From positions 186,001-250,000 of the forward strand of contig NZ_MDEB01000006.1 in assembly GCF_002939945.1 (NCBI RefSeq): a DNA stretch of 64,000 bases, in the 5' to 3' direction. Positions 45,060 to 54,317 of this stretch are shown here, in pieces. Position 1 is the stretch's first letter. The number at the start of each line of letters is the position of its first letter. Source of the DNA: Xanthomonas arboricola pv. populi (GTDB lineage Bacteria; Pseudomonadota; Gammaproteobacteria; Xanthomonadales; Xanthomonadaceae). Position numbers and translations under genes: made by a program. The notes beneath the pieces are model-generated. The model was not told the origin of the DNA, did not search any database, and saw only the letters and a program-made list of their open reading frames with translations.

Positions 45060-46150
45060 CGGTGTGCTCCCTGGCCGGTGGCGGCGCTGCCTGTGCCATT
45101 GGCGATCTCATGCTCGCGCCGGTTGAACGATTGCGAATACACCGACGAGCGCGCCGCCAGGATCGGGTCGTTGGATCCGGCGATGCCCTTGGGCAGGATC
45201 AGCGGGTCGTAATTCAGGTCGCGGCACGGGCCGGTGGCCTGCGGCTCGGCATGATCGATCGACACCGTGCCGGCCACGAGCTGCTTGCGGCTTTCCGGCC
45301 ACGGCTGCGAGGGATCGTCCACCGTATCGCCAGGCTCGGCTACGGTCAGCACCAGATCCCAGCGCAACGGTCCCTGCGCCAGACGCGTCTCCAGGTCGGT
45401 GGCGAGAAAATCGCCATCGGCCTGCGCGCGCTGCTCGGCGCTGAGTTCCTTGAACGGCGTATGCGGGCGCATCGACCAGCGGATGTAACGCTCGCGTCCG
45501 TCGGCCGCAATCGCGCGGAACGCATTCACGCCGTTGTATTGCGTGTTGGCCCAGCTGTTGGACCACGGCGCGGTCTTGGCCCACTGCTGGAACTTGGCCG
45601 CTTCCGGATATTGCTTGCCGAACGCGGCCAGCTTGGCCGGATCGGGCTTGCCGGTGGCCGGGTCCGGCCTGGAGGCCACGTTCAATGCCTGGAAACCGGC
45701 CGGCGTGGCCACCACGAAGAACGGAAAGCTGTTCATCGCGGTGCGCCATTCCTGCCCGTCGTCGCTGCGCAACAGCAGCGCCATGCTGCGCACCCGCGCC
45801 GCGCCGTCGGCGCCATGCGGGTCGCCGCCGCCGATCGACATGCGCCCGAGCACCGGCGTGCTGGCCTGGCTGAAGATGCGTGCCGACGACAGCCAGGTGG
45901 CCTTGCCGCTGGACTTGAACTCCCCGCTCACACACACGCCCTTGGTATGTGCGCGGCGAAAGCCCGGATGCGGCGGCCCGCTGGCTTCGATGGTGTCGGT
46001 CATGCGCGCGGCGGTGAGCCGGTCGCCACCGATCCAGCCGGCGGTCCAGGCGAACGCAACCGCGATGCCGCCGGCAATCGCGGCGATACCGAGCAACGGC
46101 GCCACAACACGTGCGCGCTGCGGCGATGGAGAGGGAGGTGGCAAGTTCAT
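45056..46150 (-). CDS. Catalase-family peroxidase (SrpA-like) with membrane anchor
   Basis: A 364-residue protein of the small catalase-related peroxidase group. An N-terminal hydrophobic segment (VVAPLLGIAAIAGGIAVAFAW) places it in the periplasm. The catalytic His is in FRRAHTKGVCVSGEF, and the proximal region has LNYDPLILPKGI with ARSSVYSQSFNRRE holding the haem Tyr. These proteins are shorter than true catalases and have mainly peroxidase activity. Translational coupling to cytochrome b561 fits an electron-fed peroxidase. Confidence 0.88.
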   Translation of the reverse strand: MNLPPPSPSPQRARVVAPLLGIAAIAGGIAVAFAWTAGWIGGDRLTAARMTDTIEASGPPHPGFRRAHTKGVCVSGEFKSSGKATWLSSARIFSQASTPVLGRMSIGGGDPHGADGAARVRSMALLLRSDDGQEWRTAMNSFPFFVVATPAGFQALNVASRPDPATGKPDPAKLAAFGKQYPEAAKFQQWAKTAPWSNSWANTQYNGVNAFRAIAADGRERYIRWSMRPHTPFKELSAEQRAQADGDFLATDLETRLAQGPLRWDLVLTVAEPGDTVDDPSQPWPESRKQLVAGTVSIDHAEPQATGPCRDLNYDPLILPKGIAGSNDPILAARSSVYSQSFNRREHEIANGTGSAATGQGAHR

Positions 46151-46761
46151 GGCTGGCTCCGGTGGCAATGCGGCAAAGAGTCGATGCGGTGAGACGTGCG
46201 GCGCAGTGATCGCCAACCTCGCCCAACCTGCGGCACAGGCACGACCCGTGGGCGCATAGTCCACGCTCCAGTGCGTCTAGTGTGTGATGCCGCGACCAAA
46301 GCGGTCGATGAGTGATCCAGATGACGGGCAATGGCGCAGCGTGCTGAGGGCATTACGTCCTCGACCCGCTCGGCTTGGGGATATTCAAACAACGCTGAAG
46401 CTTGAGCGCTCGGTCGCCTTTAGAGGTAATCGAACGGAGTGGATGCGTCGGTTGTAGAGCGGATGATCTGCGGGTTTGCTGCAGGGTCCTTGCCCGCCCA
46501 CCATCGCGGGACACGCTGCAAGTACGTCCTTGTAAGCTCTTACGCGGGATCCATGCCGCGTAAGGTCCCGCGACGGTGGGCGGGCAAGGACCCGTCGGGA
46601 TGGTCGGTGTGCCCGGTTGCAAGCAGTGCCTGCGGTGCTGACGTCGGAGGCGATAGGGCCTGATCAACTCAATTCGGTCCGGTCAGCGTCGCTGCCATTG
46701 CCGACGTCACCTCACGCGTCAACGAAGGCGAGGTTGACCGACGCCATTCTGTCAGCCGCCC
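46151..46761. other. Intergenic region holding the second MITE-like repeat
   Basis: About 610 bases between two leftward genes. Apart from the inverted repeat at 46484-46593 no gene, terminator or clear promoter is recognised. Short frames inside are products of the repeat. Confidence 0.5.
46484..46593. repeat. MITE-like intergenic inverted repeat (copy 2)
   Basis: About 110 bases. The outer arms (46484-46512 and 46565-46593) are 29 bases long with one mismatch; they begin GGGTCCTTGCCCGCCCACC. An inner inverted repeat, CTTACGCGG (46539-46547) with CCGCGTAAG (46556-46564), forms the tip around GATCCATG. The plan (outer arm containing GCGGGAC, inner palindrome with a CCATGCCGC core) matches the element at 30262-30366. 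No transposase is encoded; it could be moved in trans or act as an RNA or protein-binding structure. Confidence 0.85.
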
Positions 46762-48132
46762 TCAGCCGCCGTAGCGCTGTTGAAGCATCGCAAAGGCCGA
46801 GCGCAGCGCCAGCGCTTCGCCGCCGGCCGGGCGGCCGGGGCGGTCGCTGTCGTTCCAGGCGTACACGTCCAGATGCGCCCACAGCTGGCCCGGTGCGACA
46901 AAGCGCTCCAGATACAGTGCGGCGGTCACCGCGCCGGCCATGCGCGAGCCGGCGTTGGCCATGTCGGCGACATGGCTGTTGAGGTAACGCAGATACGGGC
47001 GCCATAGCGGCATGCGCCAGACCGGGTCGCGGGTCTGCTCGCCGGCACGCAGCCAGGCCTGCGCCAGCGCATCGTCGTTGGCGAACAGCGCGGGCAGGTC
47101 TGGCCCCAATGCGATGCGTGCGGCACCGGTGAGCGTTGCGAAATCCAGGATCAGATCGGGGCGCTGCTCGGTGGCGTAGCTCAGCGCATCGCACAGCACC
47201 AGGCGGCCTTCGGCATCGGTGTTGTCCACTTCCACCGTGACGCCGGCGCGGGTGGTGATGACTTCGCCCGGGCGGAACGCCTCCGGGCCAACGGCGTTTT
47301 CCACCGCAGCAATCAGCAGGGTCAGTCGCACCGGCAGCTGCTGCGCCATCACCAGGCCGGCCAGCGCCAACGCATGCGCCGCGCCGCCCATATCCTTTTT
47401 CATGTTGCGCATGCCATCGGCCGGCTTCAGATCCAGCCCGCCGGTGTCGAAACACACGCCCTTGCCGACCAGCACCAGATGCGGGTGCGTCGCATCGCCC
47501 CATTGCAGCTGGATCAGCCGCGGCGCCCGATGCGAGGCGCGCCCGACCGCGTGGATAGTGGGGAAGTTCTGCGCCAGCAATTGCTCGCCGACGATGGCGT
47601 CGACTTGCGCGCCATGCGGTTGCGCCAGTGCGCGCGTGGCCTCTTCCAGATGCTGCGGGCCCATGTCCTCGGTCGGGGTGTTGACCCAGTCGCGCACGCG
47701 GATGCAGGCCTCGATCAATGCGCGCGTGTGCGGCGCTGGTGTGGCGGCCAGTTCGGCCGGTGCGCGCGGCACCTTGCGGTAGCGCGAGAAGCGATACGCA
47801 CCCAGGCCCCAGCCCAGGTGCAGCAGCGCCTGTTCGCTCTCGCTCAGCGTGCTGGCCAGCGTCCAGCGGCTGGCCGGCGGCAGTGCCATCGGTGCATGCG
47901 CGTAGGCGTAGGCATCGGCGCGGTCGCCGATGCCCAGCACTGCGCCGGCCAGCCCCTGTTCACCCGGCAACAACAGCACGCTGCCCGGCGCGGCATCGAA
48001 CCGTTGCGCCTGTGCCCACGACAGTACGCGCGTGGGCTGCTCGGCGCACCAACGTGCAAAGCCTTCGCGGTCGAGCACATGCAGCGGCAGAGCTGCGGCG
48101 TTGGGATCGATGAAACCGGTGAGCTGCGACAT
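46762..48132 (-). CDS. M17 leucyl aminopeptidase family protein
   Basis: A 456-residue cytosolic aminopeptidase. The M17 metal and catalytic motifs are present: VGKGVCFDTGGLDLKPADGM, MKKDMGGAAHALALA and the signature NTDAEGRLVL. It is shorter in the N-terminal domain than PepA and resembles the PepB-like or xanthomonad second M17 enzyme. It would release N-terminal residues from small peptides, including Cys-Gly from glutathione turnover. MSQLTGF at 48132 is taken as the start; an upstream ATG adds eight residues. Confidence 0.9.
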   Translation of the reverse strand: MSQLTGFIDPNAAALPLHVLDREGFARWCAEQPTRVLSWAQAQRFDAAPGSVLLLPGEQGLAGAVLGIGDRADAYAYAHAPMALPPASRWTLASTLSESEQALLHLGWGLGAYRFSRYRKVPRAPAELAATPAPHTRALIEACIRVRDWVNTPTEDMGPQHLEEATRALAQPHGAQVDAIVGEQLLAQNFPTIHAVGRASHRAPRLIQLQWGDATHPHLVLVGKGVCFDTGGLDLKPADGMRNMKKDMGGAAHALALAGLVMAQQLPVRLTLLIAAVENAVGPEAFRPGEVITTRAGVTVEVDNTDAEGRLVLCDALSYATEQRPDLILDFATLTGAARIALGPDLPALFANDDALAQAWLRAGEQTRDPVWRMPLWRPYLRYLNSHVADMANAGSRMAGAVTAALYLERFVAPGQLWAHLDVYAWNDSDRPGRPAGGEALALRSAFAMLQQRYGG

Positions 48133-48175
48133 GGAAATCCTCGGAGGCGGCGCCATGCGCCGAGCAAAAAGTGGC

Positions 48176-48913
48176 TCAGGCGGGAAGGCGGATGCCGGCG
48201 CGTGCGGCGTCAGGGTGCGGTTGCTGCGCGTCCAGCCAATCGGCCAGTCCGGTCATGGAATCGAACTCCAGATCCGGTTGCTGGGTCGGGTGCGACCACT
48301 GCGCTCGGTCGCGATTGATCCAGCAGGCGCGCAGCCCGGCATCCAGCGCGCCCAGCACGTCCATGCGCACGTGGTCGCCCACATGCAGCACCTGCGCCGG
48401 CGGCACCTCCAGCCGCGCGCATGCGGCCAGGAAGATGCTCGGATCCGGCTTGGCGCTGCCGTGCTCGCGCGAGCCCAGCTGAAACGCGAAGTGATGCATC
48501 AGCCCGATGCGCTGCAGATCGGCATTGCCGTTGCTGAGCGCCGCCACCGGCACATGCGCGGCAATACGCGCCAGCGCGTCCAGCGCATCCGGATAGCACT
48601 CCACCTGGTTGCGCGCGGCGTAGAAGACTTCATACGCAGGCTCCAGCAAGGCCAGATCGCCGCCGCTCTCGCGCAGCGCCATTTCCAGCGTCAACCGCCG
48701 CAGCGCGCTGAGATCGTGGTGCAGGTGCGGGTTGTCGGCAAAGCTGCGCTCGCGCAGTTCGCGCATCGCCTCCACCGGAAACCGCCCGGCGGTGACCGGA
48801 CTGTGCTCGCGCATCCAGTCGTACAACACCTGATCGATCCGCGCCCCGATTGGCGCAAAGGGCCACAACGTGTCGTCGAGGTCGAGAGTGATGGCGCTGA
48901 TTGGGAAACTCAT
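48176..48913 (-). CDS. HAD-family phosphatase, YigB-like
   Basis: A 245-residue HAD hydrolase. Motif I is ITLDLDDTLW, motif II is VAALSNGNAD, motif III Lys lies in HGSAKPDPSIF and motif IV is VLHVGDHVRMDVLGA. The cap is helical (about 20-95). The best relatives are YigB-type flavin mononucleotide or pyrimidine phosphatases; the substrate is not certain. It lies 43 bases upstream of the aminopeptidase gene on the same strand. Confidence 0.86.
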   Translation of the reverse strand: MSFPISAITLDLDDTLWPFAPIGARIDQVLYDWMREHSPVTAGRFPVEAMRELRERSFADNPHLHHDLSALRRLTLEMALRESGGDLALLEPAYEVFYAARNQVECYPDALDALARIAAHVPVAALSNGNADLQRIGLMHHFAFQLGSREHGSAKPDPSIFLAACARLEVPPAQVLHVGDHVRMDVLGALDAGLRACWINRDRAQWSHPTQQPDLEFDSMTGLADWLDAQQPHPDAARAGIRLPA

Positions 48914-48929
48914 CGCCAGATTGTAATGC

Positions 48930-49016
48930 CGGGAATGGGGAGCCGGGAATCGAGAATGAGTAGAGCGCAGCCACTGCTCTTGCGATTCCCGATTCCCGGC
49001 TCCCGATTCCCGGCTA
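48930..49016. repeat. GATTCCCGGCTCCC-type intergenic repeats
   Basis: Complementary runs GGGAATGGGGAGCCGGGAATCG and CGATTCCCGGCTCCCGATTCCC (each listed in part) can pair into an imperfect hairpin between two leftward genes. Same repeat family as at 36115 and 54395. Confidence 0.6.
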
Positions 49017-50120
49017 CTCCAGCAGCCTGGCCCAACGCTGCATTCCCTCCACCCGGCTCAGCACCATCTTGATGCAGACCAGCAGCGGTACCGCCAGCAG
49101 CAAACCGACCATGCCCCATAGCCAGCCGAACAGCATCAGCGCCAGGATCAGCATCAGCGGCGAGATCGCCATGCGGCGGCCGAGCACGATCGGGGTGACT
49201 ACCTGGCCTTCGATGGTGTGCAGCGCCAGGTACAGGATCGCCGGCAGCATCGCCGACAAGGTGGTGCGGAATTCCACAAAGCCCATCAGCAGCATCAGCA
49301 TCACGCCGATCAATGGGCCCACATACGGCGCGAAGTTGAGCAGCGCCACCACGGTGCCCCACAGCAGCGCTTCGGGCAGCGGAATCTTGAGCACATAGAG
49401 AATGCCGGCGAAGACCAGCCCGACCAGCGTATTGATCACACTGATGGTGAGCACGTAGCGCGAGACCTCGCGCTCGATATCCATCATGATTTCGGTGGTG
49501 AAGCGTTGCTGCTGTCGATTGGGCAGCAAGGCGATCGCATGCCGTTGCAGGCTTTCGCCGTAGACCATGAAGAAGAAGGTCAGCAGCACCACCGCCAGCA
49601 CCGATGCGGCCAGTTTCGGCGTGCGCACCAGCGCCTTGTAGGGATCGTCCATCTGCGTGCGCACGATCTGCACGCCGCGCTGGCCTTCGCCGCCGGCAGC
49701 GCGTGCAAAGTTTTCCGCGGCCTGGTTGGCCTGCATCACCGGCTTGGTGAAATCGCGCACGTCGCGCGCGATCTGACGCATCTGCCGGGGCGCCTGCTGC
49801 ACCCACTCGGCCGCCGGCCCGGCCAGCTGCGCGGCCAGTGTCACGGCACCGGCCAGGCCCAGGCACAAGACCATCAAGGCACCGAGGAAGCGGGGGATAT
49901 ACAGCTTGCGCAGACCGCGCAGGATGGGATTGCCGATCAAGGCAAAAAATGCCGCCAGCATCACCGGCAGAATGATCGTCTGTGCAGCCCACAGCGTATA
50001 ACCAACCGCAAGCGTGGCCAGCACCACCAACGAGACCGGTGCGCGTGGGCGCGGTGCCGGTGGAGGCGGGAGCGAATCTGCCGCAACGGCAGCATCCATT
50101 GAATCGACGGGAAGAGTCAT
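49014..50120 (-). CDS. AI-2E/PerM-family transporter
   Basis: A 368-residue membrane protein with about seven helices: two in the first 80 residues, then a soluble cytoplasmic stretch (about 95-170), then five. The family pattern NFAPYVGPLIGVMLMLLMG and the HTIEGQVVTPIVLGRRM motif are intact. Family members export various small solutes; the AI-2 name is historical. ATG at 50120 is preferred because the N-terminal extension upstream is Arg/Cys-rich and unlike a leader. Confidence 0.88.
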   Translation of the reverse strand: MTLPVDSMDAAVAADSLPPPPAPRPRAPVSLVVLATLAVGYTLWAAQTIILPVMLAAFFALIGNPILRGLRKLYIPRFLGALMVLCLGLAGAVTLAAQLAGPAAEWVQQAPRQMRQIARDVRDFTKPVMQANQAAENFARAAGGEGQRGVQIVRTQMDDPYKALVRTPKLAASVLAVVLLTFFFMVYGESLQRHAIALLPNRQQQRFTTEIMMDIEREVSRYVLTISVINTLVGLVFAGILYVLKIPLPEALLWGTVVALLNFAPYVGPLIGVMLMLLMGFVEFRTTLSAMLPAILYLALHTIEGQVVTPIVLGRRMAISPLMLILALMLFGWLWGMVGLLLAVPLLVCIKMVLSRVEGMQRWARLLE

Positions 50121-50313
50121 GCGCGCCCTGGCAGCAGACTGGCGTGCTGCCAGCGGTGCGCCATTATCAGCCGAATGCGTCAACGCAGCGCACAGAGGGT
50201 GTGCGCGCAACGTCAGCCCTCGACAGCAGCAGTGGCGGACTCTGCCGCGCATCAGGCGGCAAACACCCGCAGCGCGACCCCGAGCGATGGCTCGGGAACG
50301 CGGTTATTACGTA

Positions 50314-50697
50314 TTACGCGGCGCGATCGACCGGCGCCTGCACCACCGTTACCGGTGGATCGGCAGCGACCTCTTCGGCACTGTCTGCGGCACGTTCGGC
50401 CTGCTCGGAGGCTTCCTGCGCGCGATGGGCGGTAAACAGTGCAGAGATCGTGCTGATCATCTGCAGAATCTTCGGGATGCCGCCCAGCTTGCTGGCGATG
50501 CTTCCCAATGCCGCCTGCGGTTCGTTACGGCCGGTGACAAAGCCCAGGCCGAAACCGACCACCACGATCCGCAACGGCGACCACCCGGCACGCCAGGTGT
50601 CACGCAATTCTCCCCAATGCAGGCGCGTTTCCTGTGCCCGCCCCTCCACCAGGAATTCCGCGCGTTCGACGCGCTGACGCAAGGTGCCAAACTTCAT
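50314..50697 (-). CDS. YqjK-like small protein
   Basis: A 127-residue protein with a charged N-terminus (RQRVERAEFLVEGRAQETRL), a single hydrophobic stretch (RIVVVGFGLGFVTGR, about 43-57) and an acidic C-terminal helix (EASEQAERAADSAEEVAA). It is the last gene of a three-gene set with a holin-like and a DUF883-like gene, an order like enterobacterial yqjDEK. Its start overlaps the stop of the holin-like gene. Function unknown; envelope or ribosome-associated stress role by analogy. Confidence 0.65.
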   Translation of the reverse strand: MKFGTLRQRVERAEFLVEGRAQETRLHWGELRDTWRAGWSPLRIVVVGFGLGFVTGRNEPQAALGSIASKLGGIPKILQMISTISALFTAHRAQEASEQAERAADSAEEVAADPPVTVVQAPVDRAA

Positions 50698-51182
50698 GTG
50701 CGTGCTCCATTGGCAGCCGATGCGTTGGCATGGTCGTCGTCGCTGCTGTCATCGAAGATGCCGAGCTTGACCAGCTGACGACGTGTTGCATTCAAACCGG
50801 TGTGGTCGAAGTAGAAGAACACCCGCCACGCCGCGATGCCGGTGACCAACAAGCTGGCCAACGCGGTAAAAAACATCGCCTGGAACCACGACAGGCCGGC
50901 GCGTTGCAGCAGCGCGATGATCGCACCTGCCAGCAACAACCACGACGACGCACCGAAGACCACGGCAACGCATGCCCAGGCCAGCCCGCGCCCGAAGGCA
51001 CTGCGTGCAAGTTGCAAGTCGGCCGACACCAGCCGGCGCAAGGCGCGGCTGGTGTCCTTGGCCGAGCCCAGCGTCGCACGGCCGGCTGCGCCGACCGCAC
51101 GTACGCTTTCGTCCAGTCCTGGCGTTTCCGGACGCGCGTTGGGCGCGTCGGAGGCGGCAGCTGTAGAGGCCTGATCGCTCAC
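50694..51182 (-). CDS. Phage holin family / YqjE-like membrane protein
   Basis: A 162-residue protein with two strong membrane helices (about 68-90, WACVAVVFGASSWLLLAGAI, and 100-122, MFFTALASLLVTGIAAWRVF) after an N-terminal cytoplasmic region. This is the holin-X/YqjE pattern seen in many non-phage loci. It lies three bases after the DUF883 gene and overlaps the next start, so the three genes are one unit. No other phage genes are near. Confidence 0.75.
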   Translation of the reverse strand: MSDQASTAAASDAPNARPETPGLDESVRAVGAAGRATLGSAKDTSRALRRLVSADLQLARSAFGRGLAWACVAVVFGASSWLLLAGAIIALLQRAGLSWFQAMFFTALASLLVTGIAAWRVFFYFDHTGLNATRRQLVKLGIFDDSSDDDHANASAANGART

Positions 51183-51185
51183 GAC

Positions 51186-51548
51186 TTAGTTGTCGTTGCT
51201 GCGTGCCAGCTTGGCAATGATCCAGCCGGTCGCAAACGCCACACCGAACGCGGCCAGCGGCCGCTCGCGAATCAGATCGGTGGCGCTTTCCAGCAGGTCG
51301 TTGCCCTTGCTGACCAGCACATCGAGCTGCTCTTTGGCAGCGGCGCCACCGAACTCGGCAGCAGCCATGCCGGCCAGTGCGGTATCGGAGAGCTCTGCCT
51401 TGACGTTGGCGCGACCGAGCTTGAGCTCATCGCCTGCAGCGCTGGTGGCGCCCTTGACGGCTTCGCCTGCGGCGCTGGCGGCAGACTTCAGGTGGGTGCC
51501 GGCTTCGCTCAGATTTTCTTTCAGCTGGTCGGTATTGGTGGGGCTCAT
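51186..51548 (-). CDS. DUF883/ElaB/YqjD-family membrane-anchored protein
   Basis: A 120-residue protein, mostly a long amphipathic helix rich in Ala, Glu and Lys (LKENLSEAGTHLKSAASAAG), with a C-terminal membrane anchor (PLAAFGVAFATGWIIAKL). YqjD and ElaB bind ribosomes at the inner membrane in stationary phase. AAGGAG precedes ATG at 51548. The open frame continues far upstream but that part is antisense to other genes. Confidence 0.82.
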   Translation of the reverse strand: MSPTNTDQLKENLSEAGTHLKSAASAAGEAVKGATSAAGDELKLGRANVKAELSDTALAGMAAAEFGGAAAKEQLDVLVSKGNDLLESATDLIRERPLAAFGVAFATGWIIAKLARSNDN

Positions 51549-51664
51549 GCGATATCTCCTTCGGTCATTGATGGCAGCCGCGAACAGCATGCGGGCGTGG
51601 TGCAGCAATAGCATCGCTGCGGTGTAGGAGGTGTTAGTGCACGCCGATGGCAGTGCACGCCACG

Positions 51665-53101
51665 TCAACGCATCAGCGCGTCGTACTGCGCGTTGCCACG
51701 CAGGATGCGTATCACCAGTTGCTGCTGCTTGCGCTGGAAGTTGGCGCGCCAGCTGGCCAGATCGGCAAACTCGCCCACGCTGCTGGCCACGATCACATCG
51801 CCGCTGACCAGACCATTGGCCGCTGCACGACCACCGCGTTTGACCTCGCTGACCATGACGCCGGTGATGCCGGATTGGCGCAGCGATTCGGGCAGGTCCA
51901 CGAAGGTGGCGCCACCCAGGCGTGGGTCGAGCATGTCGCCGGTGACCGCGCGATCCTGCTCTTTCAGTGTGGCGGTGAGCGTGAGCGGTTTGCCGTCGCG
52001 ACGAATCTCCAGCCTCACCGCGCTGCCGACCGCCTGCAGACCTTCGTAGTTGTGCAGCGCCTCTGCGCTGTCCACGCGTTGGTCGTTGGCCGCCACCACC
52101 ACATCGCCCGGCTGCACGCCTGCGGCCGCCGCCGCGGAGCCTGGCAACACGCGCGTCACCAGGGCGCCGCGCAACGAATCCACCCCCAGGCCCTGCAGCA
52201 TCTGCTGGGTGAGGTTCTGGGTTTCCAGCCCGAGTGTGCCGCGCACCACCACGCCCTTGGTCACCAGTTGCTCCACCACATTGCGCGCAAGGTTGGAGGG
52301 AATGGCCAGGCCCAGGCCGATATTGCCGGCCATGCTGCCTTGTGGGTTGAAGCTGGCGGTGTTGATGCCCACCAGCTGACCCTGCAGGTTGACCAGCGCG
52401 CCGCCGGAATTGCCCGGATTGATCGAGGCATCGGTCTGGATGAAGTTCTGATAGCCCAACCCGCGAATGCCGCTGCGGCCCACCGCCGAGACGATGCCGG
52501 AGGTGACCGTCTGGGTGAAGCCGAACGGGTTGCCGATCGCCACCACGAAGTCGCCCACGCGCAGCGCGTTGCTGTCGGCCAGCTTGATGTCGGTGAGCTT
52601 GTCGGCCTTGATGCGGATCAGCGCGATATCGGTATCGGCGTCGGAGCCGATGAAATCGGCCTTGACCGTGCGCCCGTCGCCGAGCGTGACCTGCACGTCG
52701 TCGGCATTTTCGATGACGTGGTGATTGGTCAGCACGTAGCCCTTCTGCGCATCGATGATCACGCCCGAGCCGAGCGACTCGTTGATGCGGTCCTGCGGAA
52801 TCTCCGGGAACAGCCGACGCAGGATCGGGTCGTTGAAGAACGGGTTGCGCACGCGCACCACCTGCTTGGTGTTGACGCTCACCACGGCCGGCATCGCCTG
52901 TTGCAGCATCGGCGCCAGCGACGGCACCGGTTGCCCGGCGACGGCAGCCGGCAATGCGGCGGCTGCGGGCAAGGTAAAGGTGGCGGCACCGGCCGGGGTG
53001 GCCTCGGCGCGGTTGTCCATCCAGGCATTGATGCCGGTGGCGGCAAATCCGCCGAAGGCAGCGGCCAGGGAAAGGGTCAGCAAGGTAGGCAGCGGGCGCA
53101 T
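51665..53101 (-). CDS. degP: Periplasmic serine protease/chaperone of the DegP (Do) family
   Basis: A 478-residue HtrA protease. A signal or anchor helix (MRPLPTLLTLSLAAAFGGFAA) is followed by the trypsin-like domain with the triad His in LTNHHVIENAD, Asp in SDADTDIALIRI and Ser in NPGNSGGALVN. Two PDZ domains follow (about 270-360 and 385-478). It degrades and refolds misfolded envelope proteins. It resembles MucD/DegQ as well. The upstream gap to 53342 contains the divergent promoter shared with the histone-like gene. Confidence 0.93.
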   Translation of the reverse strand: MRPLPTLLTLSLAAAFGGFAATGINAWMDNRAEATPAGAATFTLPAAAALPAAVAGQPVPSLAPMLQQAMPAVVSVNTKQVVRVRNPFFNDPILRRLFPEIPQDRINESLGSGVIIDAQKGYVLTNHHVIENADDVQVTLGDGRTVKADFIGSDADTDIALIRIKADKLTDIKLADSNALRVGDFVVAIGNPFGFTQTVTSGIVSAVGRSGIRGLGYQNFIQTDASINPGNSGGALVNLQGQLVGINTASFNPQGSMAGNIGLGLAIPSNLARNVVEQLVTKGVVVRGTLGLETQNLTQQMLQGLGVDSLRGALVTRVLPGSAAAAAGVQPGDVVVAANDQRVDSAEALHNYEGLQAVGSAVRLEIRRDGKPLTLTATLKEQDRAVTGDMLDPRLGGATFVDLPESLRQSGITGVMVSEVKRGGRAAANGLVSGDVIVASSVGEFADLASWRANFQRKQQQLVIRILRGNAQYDALMR

Positions 53102-53342
53102 GCAACGAGTCCGGGTTACGCGGTGGAAGAGGAATAGGGCGTCTGACTGCGTAAATCAAGCTGAACGAGAGTGCCAGCGGGCAATTTAACGCCTGGTGAA
53201 AGCGTCGCCGATCCCTTGCCGATGCTGCGTTGACAGCCGCTTGGGCCCGGCGTAGCGTCCGCTTGACCCGATGCCTGTTCAGCATACGCATGCCGCTGCG
53301 CATCGCCCGCGTTTTCAGCACTGACGCCCTTAAGGAGGGTCT

Positions 53343-54161
53343 ATGAACAACGGCAATGGTGTGACGGCAACCCTGTCCGAGGCTGTCGATAGCGTCAAGA
53401 GCACGGCCACCGAACTGGGCGAGAGCATCGCCAGCACCACCAGCGACGCGGTGGCCAGCGTGCAGGACGCGGCCGGCACGGCGGTGGCAGAGGTCAAGAC
53501 CCGCGTCGCCAAGGCCCGCAAGGCCGTGGTCAAGGTCGAACAGCGCGTCGTCGACAAAGCCGGCGATGCCGCCACCGCGGTCAAGCGCAGGGTGGCCAAG
53601 ACCAAACGCTCGCTGGTGTCGAGCAAAGCGGCCGCCAAGGACAAGTTGAGCGCCACCAGGGACGCCGCCAAGCAAAAGCTCACCGCCACCACCGATGCAG
53701 CCAAGCAGAAGCTGAGCAGCACCACCGCTGCCGCCAAGAAGAAACTGGCCAACACCAAGGCCAGCGCCAGGCAGAAGCTGGAAACCGCCAAGGCCAATGC
53801 CAAGGCCGAAGCGGCAACGCTGAGTGCCAGGACCGCTGCCAAGAGCGCAGCGCGCAAGAGCGCGGTGGCCACGGTGGGTGCGCGTGCGGCAGCGAAGAAG
53901 GCCGTCGCCAAGTCGGCTGCGGTCAAGAAGCCGGTCGCCAAAACCATTGCCAAGACCACGGCCAAGAAAGCGCCAGTGGCCAAGCAGACCGCCACCAAGC
54001 AGGCGGCAGTAAAAAAGGCGCCGATCAAGAAGGCGGTGACCAAGACCACCTTGAAGAAGGCCGCCAAGGTCACCAAGACCCCGGCCACGCGCGCAGTGGC
54101 CAAGACCACCGCCGCCCGCAAGGCGGTCGGCAAGAAAGTGGCCAAGCGCGTCACGCGCTGA
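53343..54161 (+). CDS. Histone H1-like, Lys/Ala-rich DNA-binding protein
   Basis: A 272-residue protein. Residues 1-75 are a helical domain (ATLSEAVDSVKSTATELGE) resembling apolipoprotein-like repeats. The rest consists of degenerate AAAKKK-type repeats (AAKQKLTATTDAAKQKLSST, KKPVAKTIAKTTAKKAPVAK), as in AlgP or bacterial H1-like proteins that bind DNA and compact it. AGGAGGG precedes the ATG. The repeats create a long false frame on the opposite strand. An intrinsic terminator follows. Role in transcription or nucleoid structure is inferred. Confidence 0.85.
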   Translation: MNNGNGVTATLSEAVDSVKSTATELGESIASTTSDAVASVQDAAGTAVAEVKTRVAKARKAVVKVEQRVVDKAGDAATAVKRRVAKTKRSLVSSKAAAKDKLSATRDAAKQKLTATTDAAKQKLSSTTAAAKKKLANTKASARQKLETAKANAKAEAATLSARTAAKSAARKSAVATVGARAAAKKAVAKSAAVKKPVAKTIAKTTAKKAPVAKQTATKQAAVKKAPIKKAVTKTTLKKAAKVTKTPATRAVAKTTAARKAVGKKVAKRVTR

Positions 54162-54218
54162 CGCTGCAGCGCCAAGAGGGCATTGCACGCTGACGACGCG
54201 TTGGCAGTGCAAACTGAC

Positions 54219-54255
54219 AAAGGCCGGCGCTGTTCGTGCAGCGCCGGCCTTTTTC
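54219..54255 (+). terminator. Intrinsic terminator after the histone-like gene
   Basis: Arms AAAGGCCGGCGCTG and CAGCGCCGGCCTTT pair perfectly around TTCGTG and end in TTTTT, about 58 bases after the stop. The flanking A's allow use from both strands. Confidence 0.9.
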
Positions 54256-54317
54256 GTGGGTTGAGCGTTACTGAGGCGATCGCTTTCTTGTCGTTCCGAC
54301 TTCGCAAGGCGTCGCCC

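Noticed and set aside
50694-51182. Holin-like gene as sign of a prophage
   Set aside because: The neighbours are yqjD- and yqjK-like genes and no other phage function occurs nearby; this holin-X/YqjE type is a normal chromosomal gene.
51186-54212. A 1008-codon open frame on the minus strand
   Set aside because: Only its last 120 codons (DUF883 protein from 51548) are coding. The rest is antisense to the histone-like gene or out of frame with the DegP gene, and shows Gly/Leu repeats produced by GC bias.
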